Shown here piece after piece: positions 14,398 to 28,788 of a stretch of DNA of 64,000 nucleotides. The notes beneath the pieces were generated by a model. The model was not told the DNA's origin, searched no databases, and saw only the letters and a program-made list of their open reading frames with translations. The stretch lies in contig OZ025881.1 of NCBI GenBank assembly GCA_964019415.1, positions 2,329,280-2,393,279 on the forward strand, written 5' to 3'. Position 1 is the stretch's first letter. Each line of letters opens with the position of its first letter. Both the position numbers and the translations under genes were made by a program. The stretch is from Ianthella basta (lineage: Eukaryota > Porifera > Demospongiae > Verongiida > Ianthellidae).

Positions 14398-16493
14398 ATG
14401 TGCTGGAGCATTGCCTCTGCAGTGGAATCCCATTGTACAGGACACCCTGAATTCAGTGACCTGTCTAATGAGGACAGTATCTTCTGTCTCCCGGATACAT
14501 GGAGACGTCTGTAATAAGGTGACCTCTCCAATCAGGAAGCATAGACCTGTTCAGAGGTGTTCTGAATAGAGAGGTTTCACATCCTTATCAATGACAGGGC
14601 ATGGTGCAAGATCCTACATATTTCCCTACTACAACATTTAGCATGGTATACGCAATTGTGTCCATTCCAGTCTGTTGTCACATCCCCTTCACACTTGGTC
14701 TCTTCCTCTCCTCTGATCATGTGTCTCTGCCTGTGGCCACAAGAGTGGAAGTGAACTGTCATGGTGTATATAGGTATATTATGTACGTAGCAGAGGCACT
14801 GTATGTTACAGTAGTCCCTTCTCTTTCACACTAATATGCCCACACTGAAGTTCTGTTCCAAGGTGTAATAGCTTCCTCGTACAGGAGGTGAGAGCTAGAG
14901 TGACACACATGTTGGAGGATACAAATTCATGCAATTCTTATGCATGACCTCCCACTCAATGTTACTGGCAGTTGAGTCACACTGCCGTGGTAACACAGCT
15001 GATTGGCATGTGTACATGCATTATGTACTCTGCATGTACTGTAGTATGTACATAGATAGAATATAAATTGTTCTGATACTGTATAATATAGTTTGAAGTC
15101 AGGCTATTCTATTCTATGTATGTTATGTGTACTGCTTGCTTGTGTGTACAGTGCTGTATTGTGGGGATGTGTGGGGGGGTGTTCTTTAAGCTCACCTGCA
15201 ATACTGTACGGGGAGTGCTGTATGAGTGGTCTTAAAGTGTGGTACACTGTACATACATGGTGGATGTATGCCCCATATTGTACCACACTGCACTGTACCT
15301 CATTAAGTACTTGCATGGACATTGAAGAGGCAATATCCCAACTGAAGGTTGGGCTGAGGAATGTTAACCCATCATGTGTCCTGCCCTGTGTACTTCCACT
15401 AGGTTGCTAGCATCATATTATGCCAATGTTACCTAGTACAGTGCAGAGTACAGTGAGGGTACAGTTTGCAGTAGTAACCATGGCAATGGTTCCTATACTG
15501 TTATGGTATGCCTCTATCCCCTCCCCATTTCCTCCCCTCCTCCCCTCCCATCCCCCTCCCCCTTCGCACCCTCCCTCTCTCCTCCCCTCCCTCCACAGGG
15601 TACTGGTGCACGCCCCTACACTGGGAAGGTGGGGAAGGATGACGTGGACGGTATTGACATGGCATACCGCGTTCTGGCTGACCACATCAGAACACTCACC
15701 ATTGCTATCTGTGATGGAGGCAAACCAGACAGCACTGGAAGAGGGTGAGTGGTGCTAGTACTGTACGTAGGACTGCAGGTCGCTGAGTGGGTGCACAGGG
15801 TCCTGAATGGGCATGTGTCTGTTGCCATGGCAACCACATACTGATGTTCACTGTAGCAGTAAAGTAAGCCCAAGGGGATTGCTGTTTGGTAGCTGTGAAT
15901 GAACAGGTGAGAGTACGTATCACATCAATGCTAACTGGGAGGTCTTTAGCCTGACGGCTACAGTATGTCACTAGACTCCCTGGGGGAAGTACTCAGACAA
16001 GGGGTATAAGGAACGTGAGGGACATGAGTTGATGAGTTGGATGGGAGTGGGATAATTGAAATGAAATAAGGATACAACATGGAGAGTATTAAATTTAATC
16101 AAACCCAGGACCTACGTAGCTCTAATGTGAAGTTTCAGCCGCACGAGCCAACAGACCCGAGGGCAACAGTTTGCCCTTCCTTTGTGTAGTCTAGTTCAGA
16201 ACGAAGCCATGGTTTAACTAACCAGTTGACTGTGTGATGGTCTATATCTGTTGTTACAGTGCTGAGAAGCAACTGAGTCCGTTTGTGTTTCGATGGTACT
16301 TGATGTCTAGAACATGTTACTGGTTCACATGCCTAGAGGGTATGTGCTTAGGGGCTTGTTTGCTTCTTTGTCTGTGCAGCTATGTCCTTCGCCATATCCT
16401 TCGTCGTGCAGTACGGTACTGCACTGAAGTGCTTCAGGGGAAACCAGGCTTCTTTGCTAGCTTGGTACCAACTGTAGTGGAGAGCCTGGTGAG

Positions 16494-16578
<85 letters not shown>

Positions 16579-19500
16579 TTTATACATGCATGACACTGTG
16601 TGTCTTCTAACTTGGATTGTAGAGGCAGGAAACAAGGAGTATAGAAATGCTGTCTCATACTCTCTCACATACACAATTCCTTGCAGGGAGACTTCTTCCC
16701 GGAGCTGAGAAAGGACCCACAGACGGTAAGGCACTAACCAACAACGCCTTCTGTACATTAGAGGCCCTTCCTGTATCATGTGCATAGTGAAACATGCAGG
16801 AATGCCTACTCCACCATATTGATTGATTGTGAACTGCACATTGGTGTCACCTTAATTGACGTACACATGCCTAGCTGATCTGACCTTTTAATTAAATGAG
16901 CATGATCACATTGAATGTAACCCTTCAATCAACCTGTTGCCAAGAGAGCTGCTCACCAATGTCAGGTATAGCTTCTCCATTATGGAAGAGAGACACAAGA
17001 CTGCCCAGCAACCAAGGGGGGGACCTAGTTACACATGTGTGCTGTATGTATATACGTATTACATGTTCCCATGTCAACCTATTGTACTTAGACAGTACAG
17101 TGTTTGCGTTGCTATGTAAGTATGTACGTACGTACGTGTTGCATGGCAACTGGGGTGATACGGCCTCAGGTACGCTGAGGAGTATTAAGTGTGTATGTAG
17201 CAACCAGGAAGCCATGTAGTTCTAAGGTACGTGCATGAATTTTTTGAAAGCATGTGAGGAACGGGGAGGTTAAGGAGGTGCAGCGTATAGGATTACTGTT
17301 CAAGCATTGCATAGTGACCTGGCTGAATGCACCTCTTGCGGCCATACTGAGAAGGAAGCCTTACATCGAGCGTGGGTTATTGGCAGTCATTGTTTTGCGT
17401 GTGAGAGGAGTTGCTGGAATCAGGAGTATTGTCTGTGATATGCCGTGGGTGTGGACATATATCATTTCAGTAGCGTGTGACTGTAACATTCCGACACATG
17501 ATGTTGTGGAGGCCCATCATTGCATCACTGATATCAGAAACGGGAACTTTTCTTAAGCAATAGATGTACGTAGTACAGACTACAGAGGGCCAGTAAAACA
17601 GGACGTTTTAGCTGTGTAGGCCTTGTCAGCAGAAACTGAAAAGCTTTAACTGATACAGCCGACAGAAGCCTTTGCAGCCAAAATGTTTAGTTTTATTGAC
17701 CCTGTGCTATGTAGGTTGCTCAGAATTCCCCATTTTTCCCCACACATATGTGTGTACTGCGTGTACTGTATTAGCCGTTTACTGTACAGCAGGTCCACAC
17801 TCAAATGTACAGTGCTCTTGAGATACTGTACATTAAGCGTTCAGGCCTTTGGAGTTGTTTGTACTGTATGTATTGTGCTATCGCATAGTATCCAATCCTT
17901 TGTACTTGTGTAGTTGCTATGTACATCTCAGCAACCAAGGATCTATGAACATTCCTCACCCTTCGGTGTGGCATTGGTGGTCCTTTTGTGTGTGTGTACA
18001 GTGAAGGCCTTACACAGTGTCCTTGTGCATATACTACTCTGTGGGCTTTTTAGTGAGGCTCACTTACGTACATGTGTGATTTTGTGGTTTCAACATTCAT
18101 TGCGGAATGCGGACCACGTGCACCCTGTTCTCTGACACTGCATGCATGCACATGTACAGGTGATGGATGTCATCAATGAAGAAGAGAGACAGTTTCTGAA
18201 GACTCTCTCCCGAGGCAGGAAGGTGTTTGAGAGAACTGCAGCAAAGCTTGAAGGCACCACAATCCCAGGTGAGTACACTTGTTAATGTGCACGCGTGGAG
18301 AATGAATGGAGAGTGTGCAGAGGGAATTAGTGAGGATGGTGGAGGAGCAGGGAGGGGGTAAACGGATGGAAAGAGCGGGTCATCAGTGATAGTCTCCTCA
18401 TAGAAGGTGGAGGTGGGGCCTCCTTTCAGTGCAGGCTACTGATTGACTCCACTGGCGCGTGCAAAGTGTTGACCTGTCATTCACTAACGTCAGCCCTAAG
18501 GTGGGGCTGGTCTGTGATCCACTTCAACATTTGCTTGTGACAGCTAGTCTTCTTATAATGCACATTCGCTGGTGTATTCCAACAGTTGCCTTGTATGTAT
18601 GTTAAGGATAGGGCACAGTATAAATTATGTACCAATATTAGGGAAGTGTCACCTTCTCCTTGCTTGTGTATAGTACGCAGTTGACAAAGACCTTCGGGTT
18701 GAAACGTCCTGCATTTGATTGATTTATCATTATCAGTTGTGTCTTGCTCAAGAATCTTGTATCATTGTGTATAGTATGTATGCCAGTTGTTTAGTGGCTG
18801 TAGCAAGCAGCTTGCTCCAAGGTTGGGGAAGCTTGTCATTGCCCCATACTGGTCTTGATGGCATGGCCTTCAGTTGTTGTGTGGTACTGTAGCTAGTGCA
18901 TAGCTTGTGCGTACGTAAGGATAGGGAGGGCGAATGGTCACTGCATGCCAGTTTGGGTTGGCTCAGTGGCTGAACGCCACATAAGAGCATAGGTTCTTGG
19001 TTTGATGCCAGCTGTTGGCATATATATTTCCTTCCCTCTCCTATTGTTCGAATCATGATTAGCGAATTGGATTATCCATAAGCACATTTGGCTCATAAGG
19101 CTCTCTTGCACTCCTTTATCAGCGTTTGCATACTGATTATTGTTAGTAGGAGTTAGGCGTTAGCTCACACAACTCCAACACTTGCCAATGCATGCACATA
19201 GCACCTTACTGAACACTGGGTGGTGTTCACAGTAAATCCTTCATCTTTCTTGATTATCTTATTAATGCCTGACCCTCAATAAGCTACAAAGGTCTCCTGT
19301 ACGTCTTCTTGCATTCCATTCACCTGAAGCTTATACTTCAAACACATATCTGTTCTGTAGTCTGCACAGCTGTTACCTTTGAATATGGTAGTTAAGTTTT
19401 GCTAGTAACATTCAGTGTGCCCCTGGCAACCTTTGATGTCAGCATTTCATGTGATAAAGCACTCATGATAATCGCTGAAGATGGTCATCATTACAAGCCT

Positions 19501-22500
19501 CATAAATTGCAGTTGCCAAACAACCTCTTTGTGTGTAATTGATAAATAGAGGGCTTTAGAGCTAATAGCCTTACTTCAAGGGCTTTGGGTGCATAGTGCA
19601 GCATTTTGCATCATTTGTATACCTAACTGTGCTGCCCACTGATTAGTTCACACAGGTTTTTATCAGTTTTCACAGTACGTCCACAAGGCTTCTGTTTTGC
19701 ATTGGTAGAATGTTAGTTGAAAGTGGGATCAGGTAGAGGGGGTGTGAGCTCCAGCAGCCACCAGCTGTGATGCATGCACTCTGCATACCTCTTTCAGTAA
19801 AAGGCATACCTAATGTCCATCATGGTCCTTAACTGCATTTGTGAGGAATCGTGTAACTTTGTAGGTTGCATGTCCAGATGTACTGTACAAAGGGTAGTGA
19901 AACCTTGCAATGATTGAGTGAACGTTTGATGTGCATGATGCGCCAGATTATCCAAAACAAGAAGGCTAGTTACTGTTTATCATTTAGCATGCCTAGCATT
20001 TCAATTATAACGGTGTGGCACTTTTGCTGATGCCAATGCGGGTGGGTGACACAATGTACGTCATGTCCCCAGTGTTGAGTGACGCTCTTCCCCACGTAGG
20101 CATTGTTGGGTGAAGCACTTTCACCTCAGGCAGTGAAGGATAACACTGTCACATCACCAGCGTACAGTGACGACTATGTCACAATGTCAATGTAATGTTT
20201 GCTGTGCACCTGCTCTTACGTATGTACATGCTTCGTGTCAATCCATCGTGACCCATTGCAGTCAGCTGCACGTATACGTACAGCATGTAGGATATGGCAT
20301 CTTCCCGCCCAGCACGGTTGAAACTTGAAACCGCTCCTGTTGTTGCTAGCAATGTTGTGTGCTATGCGGGAACTGTGTGTGCTCTGCATAACAACCAAGT
20401 GGAGCGATGATTCCACAATGGAGGGAGGGTTGCCATACCTCTACCGACCGAATGCGCAGCTGTCTGTAGTGGGTCCGATCTTGGAGGAAGTGTCTGGGAA
20501 GGAGCAAGCAGGTGTTTTGGACTTGAATGTGCACGCGTGACTATATAGTGCTTGATGAATGATGGAGCTCGGTCATTGGATAGATCCATCTGTGATTGCC
20601 TTAGGAACAAATGGAGTGAAATGCTGACACAGTGAAGAAGTTAAGACTTCTGTTTAGGTGGATGCAGTCGCATAGTCTACATGACACTGGTGCATCCTGT
20701 TTGAGGTCTCTTTAGGTCTTCTTCATGGTTGACTTCTGATCAGGCTTTGCTCCCTGATGGGGGAATGCAATTGAAATTGACATCATGCCCATTGCTAGGC
20801 AACCTGTGTAAACTGGTTAAGTGGCATGATGTCACAGAAGTATTACCCTTTTTCGTATGTACATAAGTCCATTTTCAACTTTGTGTACCACATCACTGTC
20901 ACCTGGCAGCTATGACACCAATGTTTTTTTCATCTGTGGCCGACGTTAAAGGGTCATTATGTCATATTCTTATCAGCGGTCCATGCGCTCTTTTCGTACA
21001 TCAGTTCATTTTCAACTTTGTTGTGACCTAGCAGCTATGACACCAATGTTTTTTCATCTGTGGCTGACGTCAAAGGGTCATTATGTCATATTCTTATCAG
21101 CGGTCCATGCACTCTTTTGCATGCATGGGCTTGCTCCCACCATTCCAGCGCCGTGGGACTAGTCTGTGCACCAGCTCTCAAGCCAGACCACTTCCAGTCT
21201 CAATTTTGTATGACGCCATCCTGCCCTATGCGCAATATAAAGTGGATGGAAGTGGGTCTCGGCTACGTCAGACTAATGATAAACTGGTGTGCAAGGGTTA
21301 ATGTACGCCGAAGGGCTGAGGTTGTGAATGTTTGGTGTGACTCACAGGAAGGCTGCAAGTAAAATTGATATGATATTTCGAATTGATTGCAGGTGTGTCC
21401 CTGATTGAACATGCACGTACAGTACGTATACAATAGATAAGTTACTGTCATTGATGAGTTGTGTGTGGGCTAGGGGTGCATGTGTCGTGTGTGTTCACTG
21501 TACTTCTGTCTAATTCGGCATGTGCAGTACATTATGGAGGAAGTGCTATTGCTGTATGTTGTGTGCTGTGTGTGGGCCAGTGATACAGGTGTTGTGTGTG
21601 TACACTGTATCCCTGATTGAACATGCACGTACGTATACAGTAGATAAGATACTGTCATTGATGAGTTGTGTGTTGGCCAGTGATACAGGTGTTGTGTGTG
21701 TACACTGTATCCCTGATTGAACACATATTGATAGATGCTTTGGTTGATGTGCTGTGTGTGGGCCAGTGATACATGTGTTGTGTGTATATGATGTACGTAC
21801 ATATGTCTGATTGAATGTGATAGATGTTGTAATTAATGTGTTGTGTGTGCACTGTACACTGTATGCATAATTGAACATGGATTGATAGATGGTACTCAAT
21901 GTGTCGTGTAGTGGGTCCAGGTGTATACGTATGTGTGTGTATGCGTGTTGTGTTACATACAATGCCATACATAACATGTACAGTGCCTTGTGTGTCTGAT
22001 TGAACCATGTACAGATGGTACATTATGCATAGGTTGGTACTTCGTTAAGCAATGTTTAGTACAGATGTACTGTACGTGTGTTGTGTGTCTGTCTGCGTGG
22101 TTGATCAGACGTGATTGAAAGGAGGTTTAGGAGGTTTAGCGCTGTCGTGTCAACATGTCCTGTGTTCATGTATATACTGTATGCCTGCTGTATGTGTTAT
22201 ATATACAGTATGTATTACTGTACATGTAGTATTGCTTATGTACTGTATTAAAATGTAGCACTGTTTGTTACGTACTGTACATGCATATTGTACACATGTA
22301 TGTATATATACTATATTGATTACTGGTTTGTTTGTTTGTGTGGGGGGAGAAGGGGGTCCTATTGATACAAGTGGTAATGGATTATTACTCTTGGGTGTTT
22401 TGTGTGTAGGAGATGAGGGAGAGTGGTTGAGGGTAAGATGGAGGGACAGGGGCAGGTTGGGAGTGGTGTGGGTAAGATGGAGGGACAGGGGCAGGCTGGG

Positions 22501-23782
22501 AGTGGTGTGCATATGTGTTGAGGGTAAGATGAAGCAAGAGGCACATGGTATAAAGATTGGTGGAGAAGGGATGGAACTAGGATTTGAACCTGGAAGGAAA
22601 GAGAGAATAGAGGACGACTTGTGATTGCAACATGCAGCTACAAAGTGTCTAGTGATACTGTGAAATTTGTCTAAGATGATCACTGTATAAGGCAACCACC
22701 TCTTTAAAACAGCCAGCCTCCTTGAACCCTAATAACAGTAACACCAAAACATTACGAATCCACCTCTGTAATGCAGCCACCTTTCTGTAAAGGCCAATTA
22801 TAGCTGGCCCATAGGTAGCTGTCTTGGACAGGTTCCACTGTACGTAGGGATAGTGTGTTTACACATGTAGTGGAGCTGTACTGTAACTGGTGTGTACCGT
22901 TCTACTCAGGTGATGTTGCTTGGAGGCTGTACGACACCTATGGGTTCCCAGTGGACCTGACCCAGATCATGGCAGAGGAGAAGGGGCTGGTGGTGGACCT
23001 GGCAGGGTACGAGGAATCAAAGCTGCGTGCTCAGGTGAGGGGAGAGGAGGGGGCGGAAGGGAAAGGGAAGGGAGGGGAGGGGAGGCATGCGAGTGTTCTG
23101 ATCTGGTGTGTCTAGTAATGAATGTGGAAATATAAATTGTGGGAATACAGGTTGAGGAAGTGTCTTGAGAAGCATCTGGTGGATAAGTACCATATGCACT
23201 CAAATATTTCACAGACTGCACTTCATGGAGGATTTTTGAAATTTCATGGTTTTATTTCCGTGGATGCTTGGGTCACCAATATTGTATTACACAATACATA
23301 TACTCTTAAAAACAAAACGATGTGTACTCTACACACCAGGTTGGCTGAAGGGTGAACTGCTACGTAAAGTGCCCGTTGTATTTGCATCTACAAACACTGC
23401 AAAGGTGTCAATGGAACAAGGAGTATTAAGTGTGTTCATTCATTGTCCATTATTTAACAGTTATGCAACACTTTTGCCCTATTACTTGTAAATTGAATTA
23501 TTTGCGGATGGCTCCCAATCTGTAAAACCGCAAAAATGTAATTATTGAAAAATTTGGGCACATATGGAAGTGCATGCAGAAATGTCAGTGACCTTATCCT
23601 AACCTTCTTGCCCCACCTCATGTCCTGCCCACTGCAGATGATTGCCCGAGGGGAGGGCCAGGGAGTAGGTGACAGCATTAGCCTGGACGTGCATGCCATT
23701 GCCGAGCTGAAGGACAAAGGTGTCCCACCCACCAATGACTTGTTCAAGTACAACTATGCTGCCGATGAAAGTGGATGCTACA
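8674..23782 (+). CDS. AARS1: AARS exons for the rest of the catalytic and tRNA-recognition region
   Basis: Nine exons encode the part of the aminoacylation half that follows motif 2. The exon at 9248-9439 carries the highly conserved [18 protein letters not shown] stretch. The exon at 13190-13334 carries DTGMGLER, the class II motif 3 with its ATP-binding arginine. The exon at 15599-15744 has [10 protein letters not shown] and [13 protein letters not shown], and 16380-16488 has [13 protein letters not shown]. The exons at 22910 and 23638 ([14 protein letters not shown], then a linker ending in KYNY) finish this half; they are also the first two exons of the repeated unit. Motifs 1 and 2 are not in the window, so the catalytic site cannot be fully judged. 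Confidence 0.92.
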
Positions 23783-26084
23783 GTGAGTGCGATGGAGGGC
23801 TGAGGGAGGCTGTAACCTAGTTCCAGCTGTGTATTTTCTGCCGCTTCTGCATCTTGAGGTGTTGTAATAAGTGACCTCCTGTGGGAGGGGTACTTCCTAT
23901 ACAATCAACTTCCTGTAGAGACATCTTCCTTTATGGTTATTGGTTCTCTCTTTCTGAGCAGGGTTATGTTATGTGTGCCGTGTCCATGTGTACACTGTAC
24001 TGTAACTGAGGCTCAAAATAGGGTTCAATCCAGTTTGTGACTGTATCAAACTGTACAGTTTACACAGTATGGTATCTTAGAGGCATTAACATGAAGCAAA
24101 GCTACGAACTATGAATGACAGTCACTAGCTACAACTGAAAATACACCCTTAAAGGGATGCTTCTGTCTTGCTGTAGTTCAGCCATCTGTGATACCTTCCC
24201 AGGGAAGGATCGGGGGGAGGGGCATAGCTCCATTCCATCCCCTTCCCCCCTCCATGGCCAGACCCTTAAGGTTTTTGTGCATGTTTTTGCACTAAATTGC
24301 ACAGCTAACAGTAACTAATGGCCTACATTATGCCATTTAGCATTAGTCTAAGAGGAGCTTGTCTAAGCTAATAGCGTCTGGTGTGACTGCAAATAATATG
24401 TTCTTACCTACATACTTCTGGCCACTGGCAGCTGGTTTCATTTCAAGTGTGTTGGTGGCTATCTAAATGGTCTAACTGTAAGCTGCTGATTCAGGCTCCA
24501 CCTGTTTCCACGGGCAGGTTCTGAATCCCTCTCTTCATCTGAGCTTTTGCAGCAAAGATAGTATGATGCCATGCATGCATTCATTACGCCTCATGACGTA
24601 AGTTGATAACCTAACTTGAGAAACCCTTTTATCATTCCTGGTTATAGCGAGGTGCGTATGGAATTTGAAAGGTGCATTTGCTTAGCAAGTATGGAGATGA
24701 GCCACACTGCTACAAGTATGGCTACATGTTTTGCTAAGGAAAGAACAAATTTTCGGAATATACTCCAGTGAACAGTTTCACTGCACATGTACAACATCCT
24801 TGCTCATCAGGAAGGAACTGGATCAGTCCACAAAGCTTTCCACATTTCACTCCTCCACCATTTGTTTTAGCATCTATGGCGATTTTAATACAGTTGCATT
24901 GTCAGTTGCAATTCATGAATTTACGTAAGTGCATACTTCCACTCTAATGGCCAGAATGGCATAATATACATACGTAACACAGTTAGTACAATACTGGGTA
25001 CACCTCTATATACTGCACACTACTACAGTCCTGTCCAGTTGGAGCTAGTACACTGCCTACTGTATACTGAACTGGTGTTGACTGGTCTAAACTGGTATGT
25101 GTCCAACTACACTACTAGCACTGTTCACTGTCACTTGGTGCACACGGCACACGTCAGCTCCTTCTGAGTGTTGAAGGGTGGACAGGGTAGACCGTTACAG
25201 GTGGCCTCCACATGGTAGAACAGAGCACCGTTGGTGTTAGCTGTACTCCCAGGGATAGACTCGGGGTCTTTGTCCACACACTCGTAAGTGTTCCTGTGGT
25301 GGCCTTGGTGTTCTGTCATTAGGTATCCTTTGTATTCAAGAGTCCAACCTGAAGGGCAGTCATCCCTCGCTGGTACAGTGTAGACCACAGATCTACTGCT
25401 GACATAGCATACGGCACAAGGGACATTGTGGTCATGTACATTTGGCAAGGGAGAGACACCGTGCAACTGATACTCTGACCCATGCAGTGGACTGTTGCCT
25501 TGCACTCCTGATCGGTAACTGGAGTACTTGGGAACTTTCGGCACACAAAGTCTGTTGGATCCACCTCCCTTTGTTGTATAGTGCGTCCCTGCTGCAATTC
25601 CCTCATACACCAGCTCTGTCCCTGTCACACTAGGGCAGGTGGTCCTCCCCCACCTGATGTACACCGTACCTCCTCCTACTGGCCCTGGTGGACCAGGTGG
25701 TCCCTCCACCCCCACGTCTCCCTTCGCCCCATCCCTCCCATCTCTCCCTGGAGCCCCAGGTGTCCCCGGCATTCCATCTCGACCGTCTCTTCCTCTCAAC
25801 AACTCAAGGGTAGGACAGGAGGGATTGTTGTCTGGGGCAGCACGCCTCTTGAGGGGGCCAGCACCTGGGGGAGGGGAGGGGTCTCCATGGTTACAGGTGT
25901 CAGAACACTTTCTGATTTAAAGTTAGCACAGTCATATTAGAGTTGCTTGTGATTTTGGCATAGCACGCGATTATAACCAATGAAGTTACAGGCCTGGCAA
26001 TCATTGTTGAAATTCATTGGTCAGAACATTTACCATGTGCACTGCCAAAGCCATGAAGTGTTGCCAGCAACCTTAAAAGTCGTA

Positions 26085-26144
<60 letters not shown>

Positions 26145-28520
26145 TGGTGCCCCTACCATCCGTTCCCTGTGGAGCCAGGCAGACCAACAGAGTGAGGTAG
26201 ATCACTGCTACACTTTCTCCTCTCATCATCTCATCTGTTCAACTACGTACAACAGATAATGTGAGAGATCTGCTAGCTGCAGAGGTTTTTATAAGCATCG
26301 GATGTTACCATAATTATATGATTGTTTTGCTGACATCAGACATTGGACGTGTTGTTTGGCATGAATTCCTTTTTACCTAGAACAGTGGGAAATGTGAATA
26401 TGTTTAATTTGTGTGTGGGACACATGAGGGAAGGTCACAGTAGCACTCTATTACCTGTCAACATATCATGTTCCACTTGTCACTATTGTTTTCGAAGTTA
26501 ACTAAATGTTGCCAAAATGTTGAAAGACAATTATTCATTTTGGCTAGTTCTACAACCTACGTACCTATCATGCATTAACCTGTATGTATGTTCATGCAGT
26601 TAAGCACCTGTTCATTCAAGCTAACTGCCATGCTCCAGCTTGGACAAGAAGCACTCAAGCTTGGTGTGTTTACTGTAGTATGTACATAGATACATACAAT
26701 GATCTCACAACAGCTCATGACTATACATTTGGTACTATAACCTTCCATTATTGAGTAGATGAGCATCTGTTCATTAAGTCATTTTGTCACTTAAAATAGT
26801 GTTCAGTGTATTCAGCAGATTCACTGTATTTCCTCCCCTCTCAATGTAACATGAAGTCGTATGATGCTAAGGCCATCTATGGAGGTTTAATTGTAGCATC
26901 AGGTAGGAGGTGGCTGAGCTGGCTGTTGACGTTGATGTTGTGAGGTGTAGTCCTTCAATGTGTTTAGTACTACCGCAAGATTGGTCCTGGTTGGGACTGA
27001 GCTATACGTAACTGTGTGGTCACTGCTGACTGGGACGCTGTCTCCTACAGTACATTAGCTGGTCAGGATTGGGTACACATCTCTGCCTCCTCCACCATGC
27101 ACTCAGACAAGGAACTAGGTTTAGGTTGCTCATCAGCAAGAGCTCCAATGTGCTCAATGGACCTCTGGTATGTAATAAAATCATTCAGTGTTTAGTGACC
27201 ACTTTGAGTAAGACTGCCAGTTCCATGTAAGCTAATGAAGAGATGAATACCACCTATGTATGTATGTATGTATGTAGGAATGTAGCTCTACAGTAGGTCA
27301 GTTCTTCTCTCTATGTGTGTGCTTGCCTTCCAGCCTTCTTTCAGGCAGGTGCTTCCATGCTATTCATTATGCATTAACTGTATTATTTCATCAATCATGA
27401 ACTGTGTAACACAGTTAGTACAATACTGGGTACACCTCTATATACTGCACACTACTACAGTCCTGTCCAGTTGGAGCTAGTGCACTGCCTACTGTGTACT
27501 GAACTGGTGTTGACTGGTCTAAACTGGTATGTGCCCAACTACACTACTAGCACTGTTCACTGTCACTTGGTACACACGGCACACGTCAGCTCCTTCTGAG
27601 TGTCGTAGGGTGGACAGGGTAGACCGCTACATGTGGCCTCCACATGGTAGAACAGAGCACCATCAGTGTTACCTGCACTCCCAGGGATAGACTCAGCATC
27701 CTTGTCCACACACTCAAAGGTGTTCCTGTGGTGGACGTGGTGGTCTGTCATCAGATATCCTTTGTACTCAAGTGTCCAACCTGAAGGGCAGTCATCCCTC
27801 GCTGGTACAGCGTAGACCACAGATCTACTGCTGACATAGCATACGGCACAAGGGACATTGTGGTCATACACATTTGGCAAGGGAGAGCCTCCTCCCAATT
27901 GATACTCTGTCCCATACAGTGGACTTTGGCCTTGTACTCCTGGATGGTAATTGGAGTATTTGGGAACTTTCGGCACACAGAGTTTGTTTGATCCACCTCC
28001 CCTCGATTTATAGTGTGCCCCAGCTGCAATCCCCTCATACACCAGCTCTGTCCCTGTCACACTAGGGCAGGTGGTCCTCCCCCACCTGATGTACACCGTG
28101 CCTCCTCCTACTGGCCCTGGTGGACCAGGTGGTCCCTCCACTCCCACATCTCCCTTCGCCCCATCCCTCCCATCTTTCCCTGGAGCCCCAGGAGTCCCTG
28201 GCATCCCATCTCGACCGTCTCTTCCTCTCAACAACTCAAGGGTAGGACAGGAGGGATTGTTGTCTGGTGCAGCACGCCTCTTGAGGGGACCAGCACCTGG
28301 GGGGGAGGGGTCTCCATGGTTACAGGTGTCAGAGCACATTTCTGTTTGAAGTCGTTACAGTCTTTCTTCAGTTGCTTGTGATTTTGTCATTGTATACACA
28401 TTTGAAGCAGTGGTTACAGACATGTTGTGTTGGTTACGTACTTGAGATTTTGGCAGACATCATTGAATTTATGTGGTCGGAATGTCTATTGTATGCACTG
28501 TTAAATCACAGTGTCTGTGT

Positions 28521-28605
<85 letters not shown>

Positions 28606-28632
28606 TGTTTGTGTGAGGTGTTTGTAGTGTGT

Positions 28633-28701
<69 letters not shown>

Positions 28702-28715
28702 TTTGTAGTGTGTGT

Positions 28716-28788
<73 letters not shown>

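Larger units (their letters stand above)
18269..22909 (+). other. AARS intron (4.6 kb) containing the duplication breakpoint
   Basis: Holds a Penelope/hammerhead-like motif (about 18680), a tRNA-like segment (about 18955), a 124-bp tandem repeat (about 20920-21120) and a tandem array of roughly 100-bp units (about 21400-21990). The last includes the left edge of the segmental duplication at 21527. A B-box-like GGTTCAAATCC on the minus strand near 22580 recurs in the other units. Confidence 0.6.

Noticed and set aside
20325-20540. Open frame beginning [20 protein letters not shown] that looks like a signal peptide
   Set aside because: Only 71 codons, no recognisable mature domain, inside an AARS intron and not repeated; probably chance.
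22574-22590. B-box-like GGTTCAAATCC on the minus strand, repeated in all units
   Set aside because: No A box at proper distance and no tRNA fold; repetition is explained by the segmental duplication.
25865-25925. Collagen exon 2 starting farther upstream (Lys-Cys-Ser-Asp-Thr-Cys-Asn-His...)
   Set aside because: The upstream AG fits the phase-1 donor of exon 1 only in gene 2. The C/T-tract acceptor at CCCCCAG is stronger and in frame in all five genes.
25581-25940. Plus-strand Pro/Gly-rich frames opposite the collagen genes (also near 28071, 57991 and 60762)
   Set aside because: They are antisense shadows of the Gly-X-Y coding strand; splice sites, signal peptide and cysteine domain support only the minus strand.
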